Below, in pieces: positions 41,412 to 49,589 of a stretch of 53,105 nt of DNA. The notes beneath the pieces were generated by a model. That model saw only the letters and a list, made by a program, of their open reading frames with translations. It was not told the DNA's origin and searched no databases. The first letter of the stretch is position 1. Each line of letters starts with the position of its first letter. The translations under genes and the position numbers were made by a program. The stretch comes from a virus. The stretch covers positions 1 through 53,105 of IMG/VR virus record IMGVR_UViG_3300028837_001657, one strand, 5' to 3'.

Positions 41412-42794
41412 TTACCAAACATCTTCCGTCAACCGCGTCGGCTTCGGCGGTACCGGGACGTGTACGTTAGTCGGATCAGGATCACTGTCCGCCACTCTGC
41501 AAACGCACCAGCCGTTCGTGTTGAGCCAGGTGATTGCGTCTCGTCCCATGTCTCGCAACCGGCCGACACGATCAGTACCGATGGGGCCAAGTTCGGCCTC
41601 TCTCAGTCGTGTTAACAAAGCGTCGCGCCCTTCTCGCGGGTTCAAGCTGGCTGCCAGCATACTGGCTCCTAGCTGGTCCCCTGTAAAAGGTTTGCGGCCA
41701 CCGTTGGCCGGGAGATCTTGCCCTATGTCTTCTGCCTCAAACTCCGGCCAACGCTGAAAGCGCCAGCTATAGCCGTTGCTCGCTTTGTCGAAATCTGTTC
41801 GGTCGACCCAGGCAACCTGGACGCGATGGAAGCAGCCCGGCCCGATTGCATAGCCGTCGCCTGAACCGCCCAAAAAGTCTGCCCTCGGCCAACTGGCACT
41901 CCCGGTCACCACGCGTGACGCAGCGTGATCAACGACCTGCAGGGCGATCCTCCCCGTCAAGTTGCGCGGAACAGAAGGGTCACCGAATGCCTTTGTGGTG
42001 GGGTGTTGTGTCGTGATAAACACGTGCACCCCACGACTTCGCCCTTGTGCGGCTAATAGGCGCAGCATGTCAGCGATGGCGCTATCTTGGATGATTTCTT
42101 GGATTTCATCTACGGCCACGATCAGCCGGCCGCTCCAGCTATTACTCTCTCCCCGCTGCCGCATCACTTGGACAGCGTAGGCCAGTGCTCCCCGGATGTC
42201 GGGACCTTCCGTCGCCACTGGGCCAAGCACGCCTGGCAAATGCTGCAGCAGACGCAAGGATTCACCTTGCTTTCCGTCGACCAAGATCAACTCATTGTCG
42301 GGGTCCTGGCAGAGTTGGAACAAGATGAGTTGAAGCGCCTTGCTCTTCCCGCTGCCGGAGGTGCCTGCCAGTAAGAAGTGAGGGGTCCTGTCGGATAGCC
42401 CCCCTATCACCACTGGACCCGTTTCGGCCTCACCGATAATGAACTGGCCTTTGCCGGGCTTACGCTCGTCCAGGTCAGTCAGGCGGATCATCGTCCGTGC
42501 CCATTCGCGCGGCCAAGCGCACTCGCATCGAATGAAGCGATCTGTCATGTAGATCAACGGTCTGTCTACCGTCCAAGGCACGAATGGGCGCAGAGCTGCA
42601 CAGTTGTACCGTTTCAGCGCACTGATCAATATGCCTGCTCCCAGGCCTGCGGGATGCAGCAATAAGACACCCGCCCTCGGGCCATCTATCAGGTATACCT
42701 TCTTGATAGGGCAGCTAACTTTGGTGAACTGGCCTTCACCTGCGGCGCGGGCCAGATTTACTGCCCACTCTTCTAACAGCTTAAGCTTGTCCAT
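41412..42794 (-). CDS. FtsK/SpoIIIE-type DNA translocase-like ATPase
   Basis: The 460-residue protein carries Walker A GTSGSGKS at 144-151 and Walker B RLIVAVDEIQE with VDE at 228-230. The adjacent segment (AQGRSRGVHVFITTQHPTTKAFG) is the family signature. After residue about 380 a region with LLTRLREAELGPIGTDRVGRLRDMGRDAITWL suggests a winged helix, like the FtsK gamma domain. ATG 42794 follows ACAGGAGACC. Such motors are known from conjugative and phage elements and would pump DNA. It neighbours a membrane/HTH-like protein. Confidence 0.75.
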   Translation of the reverse strand: MDKLKLLEEWAVNLARAAGEGQFTKVSCPIKKVYLIDGPRAGVLLLHPAGLGAGILISALKRYNCAALRPFVPWTVDRPLIYMTDRFIRCECAWPREWARTMIRLTDLDERKPGKGQFIIGEAETGPVVIGGLSDRTPHFLLAGTSGSGKSKALQLILFQLCQDPDNELILVDGKQGESLRLLQHLPGVLGPVATEGPDIRGALAYAVQVMRQRGESNSWSGRLIVAVDEIQEIIQDSAIADMLRLLAAQGRSRGVHVFITTQHPTTKAFGDPSVPRNLTGRIALQVVDHAASRVVTGSASWPRADFLGGSGDGYAIGPGCFHRVQVAWVDRTDFDKASNGYSWRFQRWPEFEAEDIGQDLPANGGRKPFTGDQLGASMLAASLNPREGRDALLTRLREAELGPIGTDRVGRLRDMGRDAITWLNTNGWCVCRVADSDPDPTNVHVPVPPKPTRLTEDVW

Positions 42795-42851
42795 CGGTCT
42801 CCTGTCCGTTTCACTACTCCCTTGATCGGGATGGTTTATGTCACTCCAGTG

Positions 42852-43130
42852 TTATCCTCCAAGCCCGCCCTTCCCCGTACCGTGCATCAAAAGCCGCCAC
42901 GCGAGCAACAGTGCCCCTCTGACCGTCGTAGGTGCGGGCGGTGCTGGAGGAAGAGATACACTGAGCTCACACGTGAACACCTGCCTCTGCTTGCTGATCG
43001 TAAAGAAGCACGCTGACACTGTACGCCCAAACCTCCGTGCCAAGCTTGCTCGTGCCTCATCACTTATTCCGAATACGTAGGCCCAAGGGCCTGCAACTCT
43101 CAGCGTTAGCACACATGTGTCTTTGCGCAT
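42852..43130 (-). CDS. Hypothetical protein, 92 residues
   Basis: ATG 43130 follows GGGAGTGTGATC; the longer frame from 43163 overlaps the upstream gene. The product has alternating hydrophobic segments (MRKDTCVLTLRVAGPWAYVFGI) and a Pro-rich loop, possibly a small beta protein. No recognisable function. Confidence 0.45.
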   Translation of the reverse strand: MRKDTCVLTLRVAGPWAYVFGISDEARASLARRFGRTVSACFFTISKQRQVFTCELSVSLPPAPPAPTTVRGALLLAWRLLMHGTGKGGLGG

Positions 43131-43132
43131 GA

Positions 43133-43972
43133 TCACACTCCCCATCCAGTCTCTTGCGCCCACCGCCGTGCTGTAGTTCCAGGCGGTGCGCTGTAGCCTT
43201 GGCTGGTCACTACTTCCGCCACCTGGTTAGGACTGAGCACCGATTCGGTGCCATTCTCGTCTTCGGTAGCCATGTCGGTGCGCCACTGGCGGAATTGGTG
43301 CACAGTAGCACGCCGATGGACATCCGCTTGCTTGCCAGTGGTATCGCCACCGGTATCACTAGCGGCCGTTAGTTGCGCCATTGCGAGTTCGTGTTTCCGT
43401 TGGCGTGCCAGTCGGCGGCTTTCCAGCCGCTGCTGGCGGGCACTGGCCTTTTCTGTCTTTTCTGTGGCCTTACGTTTGGCTTCGATTATCAGCCAGGCCG
43501 CCTGCGCAGTCTCAGCCGCCACAAAGTACCCGTTGAGTACTCCGGCCATTATCGAGCAGGCCGGAGCGCCTACACTGAAGAGCACGGTCAGACCAGGCGC
43601 GGTCCCGATCGTTTCGTGAAGGATCCACACAACTGCGGCCGATGCAATTCCGGCTGTAACTGACATGATCATCGGCAGCACGGTAGCCCGCTCAGGTTGC
43701 CCTTCGACAGTGTTTGCATTGTGTTGAACGCTGCTCACCCATAGCAGCGTTGCTGCTGCCTGAGTCGCAGCGATCACGAACCCAAAAACCCACCCTGACC
43801 AAGTGCGAGCGTCGGAGTATGCCATTGAAGTACCCGTGCCGATAGCACTGAGCTCATACGCTGCTGCACCGATGATCATGCAGATCAAGAGCAGCGGTAG
43901 AACCCAATCTACTTCAAGGTCGGGCAGCCACTCCCTTGGCGATCGCCACCGTCGTCTACGTCGTTTACCCAT
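43133..43972 (-). CDS. Membrane protein with C-terminal HTH-like region
   Basis: ATG 43972 has GGAGG nine bases upstream; a longer frame from 44053 lacks a site. The 279-residue protein has a basic N-terminus, about four membrane segments (about 22-40, 57-78, 98-120, 126-150), a long basic helix (165-205) and a C-terminal segment (LSPNQVAEVVTSQGYSAPPG, about 246-265) resembling a winged/HTH recognition region. The layout resembles DUF2637-type membrane proteins of conjugative elements, but this is inference. Together with the FtsK-like gene it may form a DNA-handling membrane machine. Confidence 0.55.
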   Translation of the reverse strand: MGKRRRRRWRSPREWLPDLEVDWVLPLLLICMIIGAAAYELSAIGTGTSMAYSDARTWSGWVFGFVIAATQAAATLLWVSSVQHNANTVEGQPERATVLPMIMSVTAGIASAAVVWILHETIGTAPGLTVLFSVGAPACSIMAGVLNGYFVAAETAQAAWLIIEAKRKATEKTEKASARQQRLESRRLARQRKHELAMAQLTAASDTGGDTTGKQADVHRRATVHQFRQWRTDMATEDENGTESVLSPNQVAEVVTSQGYSAPPGTTARRWAQETGWGV

Positions 43973-44213
43973 GTGTTTTGGCCTCCGGGGGCTTGAGTTG
44001 GATTTCTCGTCCTTTGCACACCAGGTCACGCCGAATCCGAGTGCACCCGACACACCGAACGGTTTCCGATGCCTCGAATCTCATGCGGTCGGTTTCCATT
44101 TCGGCTTGAGAGCCAGCGAGATCGAAGTGAATCTCGACAGGCCCGTATGCTCGAGCAGTAACGTAGAAACCGTCTGCAGATCCGCATCGCGGACAAGGAT
44201 CAAACATCGACAT
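43965..44213 (-). CDS. Zinc-ribbon protein, 82 residues
   Basis: ATG 44213 is preferred to upstream TTG 44222. The product has CPRCGS near residue 7 and a CVGC motif near residue 61, the two halves of a zinc ribbon, with a beta domain between them (FYVTARAYGPVEIHFDLAG). It overlaps the upstream zinc-ribbon gene by 14 bases. A regulator or adaptor role is possible. Confidence 0.55.
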   Translation of the reverse strand: MSMFDPCPRCGSADGFYVTARAYGPVEIHFDLAGSQAEMETDRMRFEASETVRCVGCTRIRRDLVCKGREIQLKPPEAKTHG

Positions 44214-44499
44214 CTTCTTCAATCAGGGGAAGATGCTCATGCACCACGATAACGGTCTTGCCAAGAGCGCGGTGCTCTTCTGCATACTCCCCGGCAGCCT
44301 CGTCACGGGCAACGGGCCTATCCGCGAAGTGGGTGACGAGTGAGTGTCCGCAGCCTGGGCATCTGTGTATATCTGCCCATATCGCTTGATAGGGCTGCTC
44401 TTCGGCTACGGTCGGCCCCGCCATGAAGAGAACTACGACGCCGGTCTCGTCCATTTCGTACTCGATTTTACAACCTCTGCAAACTGGCTTACGTGGCAT
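44200..44499 (-). CDS. Zinc-ribbon phage protein, 99 residues
   Basis: The product begins MPRKPVCRGC and has a second CxxC, RCPGCGHSL, near residue 47, forming a zinc ribbon around a YQAIWADIHRC core. The C-terminus is acidic. This is a known small phage family of unknown role. Preceded by AAAGGAG. Confidence 0.55.
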   Translation of the reverse strand: MPRKPVCRGCKIEYEMDETGVVVLFMAGPTVAEEQPYQAIWADIHRCPGCGHSLVTHFADRPVARDEAAGEYAEEHRALGKTVIVVHEHLPLIEEDVDV

Positions 44500-44752
44500 C
44501 TTGCTGTACTCCTTTCTGAATCAGCTCTACACCCATCCAAAAGTGGTGCCTCAAGACAGTGGGGAGCGCCCCTACACGAACCCTCCCGAACATCAGGCGC
44601 TTACTCTGATCTTTCGGCATAGCGGCCGGATTGACAAGGCACAGATTCGGAGTTACCTTGCGTGTCCTCTTGTAATGTCTTGCCGCGCGTAGCACTTTGT
44701 CCTCTAATGAAGTGCCAGGATTATCGTCATACCACAGCATCCCTTCTTTCAT
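44489..44752 (-). CDS. Conserved phage protein, 87 residues
   Basis: The product begins MKEGMLWYDDNPGTSLEDKVLRAARHYKR and contains TPNLCLVNPAAMP near residue 34. The pattern is common in phages with uncharacterised small DNA-linked proteins. It overlaps the zinc-ribbon gene by 11 bases and the RuvC-like gene by four. Confidence 0.55.
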   Translation of the reverse strand: MKEGMLWYDDNPGTSLEDKVLRAARHYKRTRKVTPNLCLVNPAAMPKDQSKRLMFGRVRVGALPTVLRHHFWMGVELIQKGVQQDAT

Positions 44753-45264
44753 TGCGCCTGCGCCTGCGCCTCCGCCACCATCCGGTCAATTCGCATTTCA
44801 TTCCATACATGCATGGCAACGCCCACGGCGTCTGCTTCGTGCTCCGTGATCGTCTCCTTGCCCAAGAATTGCGCGACAACCTTTGCGACACCTTTGTGCC
44901 ATCCGCTGGCTTTGACTTTCATGGCGTTGACGCGACGTAGATCGGTCACGCCGGCCAGGTGAGCCAGGACTAACGGCGTCCACATAGCGGCGCCCAGTAT
45001 CCTATCGGTCAAAGCGTTGCCGTGTGAACCGGTGGGCTCTTCAGCCGCTACGACGGTAAAATCGGCCAGAGTAGCCGGATGTCCGTCTATCTCAAACGGC
45101 AGTGGTCTTCGCATCCAGTTGGCAATGAGCAGCATGCGAACCCACCCGCTGTCGCCTTTCGGTGAGTAGGCTCCGCTGGCGATCACCGTGCCTTCAACGA
45201 TGGCACAGTAACCCACATCCGAAGAGGACGCATCGAACCCCAAGATGCGCAAGGGCTTTGGCAT
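44749..45264 (-). CDS. RuvC-like Holliday-junction resolvase
   Basis: The 171-residue protein has the RNase H-fold signature: LGFDASSSDVGYC (Asp11), VVAAEEPTGSHG (Glu75/76), and the C-terminal HEADAVGVAMHVW with Asp145. These are the acidic residues that bind metal in RuvC-like resolvases. It would cleave branched DNA during replication or packaging. It sits between the DUF5131 gene and small zinc-ribbon proteins. Confidence 0.75.
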   Translation of the reverse strand: MPKPLRILGFDASSSDVGYCAIVEGTVIASGAYSPKGDSGWVRMLLIANWMRRPLPFEIDGHPATLADFTVVAAEEPTGSHGNALTDRILGAAMWTPLVLAHLAGVTDLRRVNAMKVKASGWHKGVAKVVAQFLGKETITEHEADAVGVAMHVWNEMRIDRMVAEAQAQAQ

Positions 45265-46178
45265 CAGAACATCCTCACTTGCCTGGGTACCAGGTCAATC
45301 TCAGGGCGGTCGTCGTGCACTACCCCGTCCAGGATGCGGCCAGATTGTGACCGCCCTACACGGTACGATCGAGTGCCGTCTTGCCACGTATGGCACGCGA
45401 ACTGCCTGAGTGCTTCCGTGCTCGCCTGGTAGCCCATCATGCCCGAAAGCTGCGACTGATGCAGCCAATCCCCATGCGCTTTGTAGTGAAACGAGAGTCC
45501 ATGATCATGGCACCAATCTCGCGCTGCTCGCACCCAGTCAATGTGCCACGGCCGTGCACCAGGTCCAGTTTCGCCTCCGGCCAGGATTCCGCCCAATTGC
45601 GTCCCGCTCGACCGTTGCAGACTTGACCATTGAACGGAACCGAGTACAGGCTCATAAGAGATGACCTTAGTTACTGCCGGGATTGTCCGAAACATCGGCC
45701 CTGCCTTGGAGGCATCGGTTTGATCTGAAATGCTGACGCCAAGCCAAGTGTTGGTCGGCCAGCCACCGCGCCAGCCGAACGGGACCAAAGCAGTCCAGTT
45801 GTGCGGCCGCTTGGTCAAAAGGAGCCAGGCCATGCAAGCCGTCTCTTCAATCAGTGTCCACAAGCGAGCACGGGCTTCTTGCATAGCCTGATGCACTGCC
45901 GCGTCTGGGTGGATTTCGAAGATGTCGCACATACTCCCGCAGAGAACCAAGGCGTTTTTGCCCGTCTTGACCGCCGCCTTCTCCCACTGTCTAGGTGCTT
46001 GCCAGTGGCCTTCTGTGAAGTCAAGACGCCGCCCGCGGTCTGCGCCCCATACGTCGTATCCGACTTCAGTGGCCCATCGCCTTGCGTAGCACCTCGCACA
46101 GCCAGACGCGATCTCCGTGCATCCCCACCAAATGTTAAAGGTATGGTCGGGGTAAGAGATCCGAGTATCCTTACCCAT
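45264..46178 (-). CDS. DUF5131 (phage Gp37/Gp68) protein
   Basis: The 304-residue protein matches the phage Gp37/Gp68 family: TFNIWWGCTEIASGCARCYARR at the start with Cys20, Cys27 and Cys30, WLLLTKRPHNW near residue 118, then TWLGVSISDQ and GGETGPGARPW. The Cys cluster may bind a metal or Fe-S cluster; the biochemical role is not established. Its start overlaps the RHH gene by eight bases and its end touches the RuvC gene. Confidence 0.75.
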   Translation of the reverse strand: MGKDTRISYPDHTFNIWWGCTEIASGCARCYARRWATEVGYDVWGADRGRRLDFTEGHWQAPRQWEKAAVKTGKNALVLCGSMCDIFEIHPDAAVHQAMQEARARLWTLIEETACMAWLLLTKRPHNWTALVPFGWRGGWPTNTWLGVSISDQTDASKAGPMFRTIPAVTKVISYEPVLGSVQWSSLQRSSGTQLGGILAGGETGPGARPWHIDWVRAARDWCHDHGLSFHYKAHGDWLHQSQLSGMMGYQASTEALRQFACHTWQDGTRSYRVGRSQSGRILDGVVHDDRPEIDLVPRQVRMF

Positions 46179-46539
46179 TTCCGCCGTCTCTTTCTCCTCT
46201 GGCCTTGAGCAAGCCTTCTACATAAACGAGCAAAAGCTTGGGATCAACATCGAGCCCGATCAGGTCACTCAGAATAGCCTCTACTGCCATCGAGCCAGGG
46301 ATAGGATCATGCACACCCATCGGACCAGCAGCTTGACACTGCGGGAAAGGACCTATAGACGTGCCAAGCAGGACACGCTCTGCCTCTTCGAACGTGGGTA
46401 GGTTTGTGCGGGCCAACTTCTCTCGGAGCGCTGCGAGGATAAACTTAGAGCGGTTCTGGTCTGCTGCAGCCGCAGCCATACGGACTTGCCGATCGAATGC
46501 CGGTGAACATCGAAAAGATACACCTATACTGTAGTCCAT
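46171..46539 (-). CDS. Ribbon-helix-helix-like regulator
   Basis: The 122-residue protein begins SIGVSFRCSPAFDRQVRMAAAAADQNRSKFI, a strand followed by two helices in the RHH pattern of Arc/MetJ regulators. A longer acidic/Leu-rich C-terminal domain follows. A promoter with an inverted repeat overlapping its -10 box lies 40 bases upstream, consistent with autoregulation. It heads the operon that runs to about 37.7 kb. Confidence 0.65.
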   Translation of the reverse strand: MDYSIGVSFRCSPAFDRQVRMAAAAADQNRSKFILAALREKLARTNLPTFEEAERVLLGTSIGPFPQCQAAGPMGVHDPIPGSMAVEAILSDLIGLDVDPKLLLVYVEGLLKARGERDGGNG

Positions 46540-46568
46540 CTCTTTGCTCCTCTTGTTGAGTATCTGTC

Positions 46569-46606
46569 AGACTGTCATATTATAACACAGTCTTACCAGA
46601 AGTCAA
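46569..46606 (-). promoter_or_regulatory. Sigma70-type promoter with operator-like inverted repeat
   Basis: On the minus strand TTGACT (46601-46606) and TATAAT (46579-46584) are separated by 16 bases. A perfect 7-bp inverted repeat AGACTGT/ACAGTCT (46587-46593 and 46569-46575) flanks the -10 box with an 11-base centre. The location just upstream of the RHH gene suggests the gene product binds here. It is the only promoter in the window with near-consensus -35 and -10. Confidence 0.75.
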
Positions 46607-46636
46607 CAACCGCCAAACTTATGCATAGGCAAAGGA

Positions 46637-47305
46637 TCACTCTAACCAAGACGGTGCAGCACTGCTGATACGCTGGATGAGTCCCATCGTGCCTAACCCA
46701 CTTGAGATCATCAATCCTGAACCGGCCAAGGCACGGGTCACTATGACTAAGAACTCCGGACGCTCTAACGCCGGGCGTGCCGTCACAGCATTCCCGATCA
46801 TGGCGATGACTAAGGCATGATTCTGCCGCTCTTGCGCCAAGTTGATCAAAGCACCGCGAAAGCCCCTGCCGGCAGTGATCGCCTTGATTTCTTCATCTGA
46901 GCACACGTATAACCACTCTAAGAGGCCAGGAGGTTGTGCTGGTAGTCGCCAGGATGGGAGGGTAGTAGCAAGACCCCAGGCAAGGGAGCGACATCGTACT
47001 ACGATCGGTACAGGCAGATTACGGGCCTGATCCAACATTACTTCTACCGGCAGGTCTTCTCCACTTGCCGCCAGCGAACCCGCCAATCCTATTTCACGAT
47101 CGTCACCGATCTGGATGTCCTCGATGACCGCATAGATCACGTGGTGAGTTGCTGGGGCATCTACTCGGACGAGTGCCCCATGTTCTGGCACTTCTTCGCG
47201 CATGGCCTGGCATCCTACTGTGAAACCTTGTATTGAACTGGCGCTCACCCGCCCAGCCCGTAGGCGATGTCCACTGCTGATAGGCAATTGACTTTGTGTC
47301 ATCAT
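46637..47305 (-). CDS. HAS-barrel-like protein
   Basis: The 222-residue protein contains GRVSASSIQGFTVGCQAMRE near residue 18 and PEHGALVRVDAPATHHVIYAVIEDIQIG (about 40-67), the pattern of HAS-barrel domains that accompany HerA-type ATPases. The rest is helical. Start ATG 47305 follows AGGAGGCTGC. In cyanobacteria and Chloroflexi such proteins occur with DNA-end-processing genes; here a Cas4/RecB-like nuclease lies two genes upstream. Confidence 0.55.
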   Translation of the reverse strand: MMTQSQLPISSGHRLRAGRVSASSIQGFTVGCQAMREEVPEHGALVRVDAPATHHVIYAVIEDIQIGDDREIGLAGSLAASGEDLPVEVMLDQARNLPVPIVVRCRSLAWGLATTLPSWRLPAQPPGLLEWLYVCSDEEIKAITAGRGFRGALINLAQERQNHALVIAMIGNAVTARPALERPEFLVIVTRALAGSGLMISSGLGTMGLIQRISSAAPSWLE

Positions 47306-48171
47306 GCAGCCTCCTGAATCACAGCATCGTCATAACTTGTGCGGTAGTTTGGACAATTGAACTGCCCCCCATCTACTGCTGCGGCGGCATACCACCGATC
47401 TGGCGTGCTGCCATCTTCACAATGATTGACGCGACTGTCAGGGCCGTACTCATTCCACCAGTCACAGCCACCGCAAGGGTTAAGGTACCTTGGCCCGTTG
47501 TCTGTGATCTCGTGCAACTTGCCCCACACACAGGCCAGCCACTCGGGGTAGGCGAACGTTAGTTGCCAAAGGGTGCTAACGCGGCCTAAGAAATGTTCTG
47601 GATGGTAGCGCCAGATCACATCGTTCCAAAACATTTCGAAGACCCGCACGGGATCTTGATCCCATTTCGTCGTGTACAACAGACGCGGGAAGCTCCTGTT
47701 TTCTCGCTGATAGATTGTGGCGAAGTCCTCAATGCCACGGAATCCTTCCCGGTGCACCAGGTCGACCGTGATCTCTTCCGGCCGGATGCGCTTGATTCCG
47801 CATAAGGTCCGCCGGGCTTCCCAGTATCCGGCCAACATTAGTGCGTGGTGTGCCTGAGTACGATTCCAAGCGCCCCCGAAAGCGGCTTCAGCATTCGTTT
47901 CCCACCACACCCGGGGATCGAGGAGCACTTCTCCAGTGCGGCGGTTCACCCATACGGACGGCATCGAGTACCCCGGCTGTACCGCGTAGCTCTTGCCCAC
48001 TTCCCACTTGCTCCGCTCGAGGTATCCTTTTGCTGTCTTCCATCGCCGGACGACGGCTCGGGCAGGACGATCACTGTCTGCCTCGACTAACCATTCATCA
48101 TCTTGCGCCAAGCGGAGGGCAGTCGTTTTCTTGCCGGTGACCATCTCTTGCCAAGTATGCTTAAAGATCAT
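47302..48171 (-). CDS. ASCH/PUA-domain protein, large
   Basis: I chose ATG 48171, preceded by ACAGGAG. The 289-residue protein begins MIFKHTWQEMVTGKKTTALR, a typical ASCH domain start, and carries KSYAVQPGYSMPSVW (about 65-79). Its middle and C-terminal parts have Cys-x-x-Cys (NPCGGCDWW) and aromatic segments not found in small ASCH proteins. It is related in the N-terminal region to the 178-residue protein at 51903-52439. ASCH domains bind RNA or modified nucleotides, so it may act on RNA. Confidence 0.6.
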   Translation of the reverse strand: MIFKHTWQEMVTGKKTTALRLAQDDEWLVEADSDRPARAVVRRWKTAKGYLERSKWEVGKSYAVQPGYSMPSVWVNRRTGEVLLDPRVWWETNAEAAFGGAWNRTQAHHALMLAGYWEARRTLCGIKRIRPEEITVDLVHREGFRGIEDFATIYQRENRSFPRLLYTTKWDQDPVRVFEMFWNDVIWRYHPEHFLGRVSTLWQLTFAYPEWLACVWGKLHEITDNGPRYLNPCGGCDWWNEYGPDSRVNHCEDGSTPDRWYAAAAVDGGQFNCPNYRTSYDDAVIQEAA

Positions 48172-48947
48172 CTCCTGTCCTTTCTGTCTGGTGTAACGCA
48201 CTGCCCGCACGTGCACGACGGGAGTGCCTGCTCGCCATCTACAGCCGCCAGGATTTCTCGCGCTATGGCATTCAGCTCTTCAATTCTCTGTTCGGGTGCA
48301 CTCACATTGCACACCAGAGCAGGGAAGTCAATGGGCAAAAAGACGCTGAAGTCACCCAATAGCCTCAAGTAATCTTCCCACAACCGCACAGGGATGTGGC
48401 CGATGCCGTACCTTTCTTCCAGGGCATTTCTGCGCTTTCGCGCCTCGATGTACCGAAGGTATATGTCATAGTCTACGTCACGGGGTATGTAGATTATCAC
48501 TGCGTCCGTGAACCTGCCGTGATGAGCATAGAGACCTACTTGTCCCACGTCTCGCCAACGCGGAACATGGGGGACGTGCTCTCCTAACCGGCAGAACGCT
48601 GCCCACGTGACCGTCTTGATCTCAACCAATGTGCCGTCCTTGAGCACGTAGTCAACGTGGCCCTTGAAGCGGTCGTCGAAGTCGGCCACTACCTCGCGCC
48701 GAAACAGAGGCGCCTGCTCTTCGAACAACCGTTCCTTTACGGCCGCTTCGAAAGCATAACCTACTACCCCGTAGTACTCCATCAAGGCATGTTCTGATTG
48801 CCTGGTCCCCATCATCGCCAAGGCCAACGCACGCGGGCAAGCGCCCCGGCCTACTTGGGACATGCCGAGATAATCCCTTTCTTCTCTCAGAGAGAACGGA
48901 CCTGTAGTGTTCGCTATAAGCAACGTTCTCACTTGATCAGCATTCAT
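48168..48947 (-). CDS. Cas4/RecB-type PD-(D/E)XK nuclease
   Basis: The 259-residue protein has MSQVGRGACPRAL with Cys37, then HVDY with His97 and Asp99, LVEIKT with Glu109 and Lys111, DVGQVGLY with Gln136, and a C-terminal CTCGQC with Cys245, 247 and 250. This matches Cas4/AddB-type nucleases, in which four Cys hold an Fe-S cluster and the Asp/Glu/Lys set forms the metal site. It would be a 5'-to-3' or DNA-end-processing exonuclease for recombination. Confidence 0.75.
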   Translation of the reverse strand: MNADQVRTLLIANTTGPFSLREERDYLGMSQVGRGACPRALALAMMGTRQSEHALMEYYGVVGYAFEAAVKERLFEEQAPLFRREVVADFDDRFKGHVDYVLKDGTLVEIKTVTWAAFCRLGEHVPHVPRWRDVGQVGLYAHHGRFTDAVIIYIPRDVDYDIYLRYIEARKRRNALEERYGIGHIPVRLWEDYLRLLGDFSVFLPIDFPALVCNVSAPEQRIEELNAIAREILAAVDGEQALPSCTCGQCVTPDRKDRR

Positions 48948-49323
48948 TTCTCGCAGTCTCCTTTTTTGCTGCTTGGGGCAACACGGCTATTATAGCTGTG
49001 TTGCCGTACTGTGCGGCCAAACCTTTGAGTCCTAATTCGATCAGCCCATCGGCGTCACGCACTTCGTCAGGCCGCCCCATCACCAAGGCCACGGCCGGGC
49101 CGTCAAAAACGTGGACGGCCTGGACCTCTTCCGCGTCCAACGTGAGTGCCTTAGAGGATTTGCCCCGCCAGCCTAACAAGACGTCGCCGGTCGTAGGCTT
49201 TCGCTCTACGTTGTGGAGGTCGTGAATTTCGGCAGTGAACTCGATTCTCTGTCCCGCCGTCTGCAACCGGCAGCGCTGCCCATCTATTGCTCGAAGCGCG
49301 GCGATCAACTCAGGCCTGTTCAT
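48937..49323 (-). CDS. Hypothetical protein, 128 residues
   Basis: The product has a mixed fold with beta strands (RIEFTAEIHDLHNVER, EVQAVHVFDGPAVALVMGRPD) and a helical end. It overlaps the nuclease gene by 11 bases, so it may be coupled to it. No domain is recognised and the ribosome binding site is weak. Confidence 0.5.
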   Translation of the reverse strand: MNRPELIAALRAIDGQRCRLQTAGQRIEFTAEIHDLHNVERKPTTGDVLLGWRGKSSKALTLDAEEVQAVHVFDGPAVALVMGRPDEVRDADGLIELGLKGLAAQYGNTAIIAVLPQAAKKETARNEC

Positions 49324-49588
49324 CTTTGGCGTTCCGCATCTTCATCCGGGCATCAAGGTGTAGTTTGCGGTCCTCCGGATCGGCGTTACGGAGGACGATG
49401 TCGAGGCAGGCGATCTGACGGCCTGCGACAACGTTCAGTTCTTGCATGCCCTGGTGGTGTAATTCGTGTAGTCTATCAAGAGCCATTCGGAGGTAATAGG
49501 CTACCTGGCGTGCTCGATCTGGCTCTTGCCCTTTGTGATCAGCAAGCCATCTTACCGCCTGCTGCATAGTATCAAAGGTGCTGCTCAT
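49310..49588 (-). CDS. Helical protein, 92 residues
   Basis: ATG 49588 follows AAAGGA. The product is helical with many His, Arg and Gln (FDTMQQAVRWLADHKGQEPD, YYLRMALDRLHELHHQGMQ). It overlaps the next gene by 14 bases. No recognised function. Confidence 0.5.
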   Translation of the reverse strand: MSSTFDTMQQAVRWLADHKGQEPDRARQVAYYLRMALDRLHELHHQGMQELNVVAGRQIACLDIVLRNADPEDRKLHLDARMKMRNAKDEQA

Positions 49589-49589
49589 T

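Noticed and set aside
44800-44820. Fifth copy of the ATGCATGCAT palindrome
   Set aside because: CATACATGCATGG inside the RuvC gene shares only part of the core and is in coding sequence.
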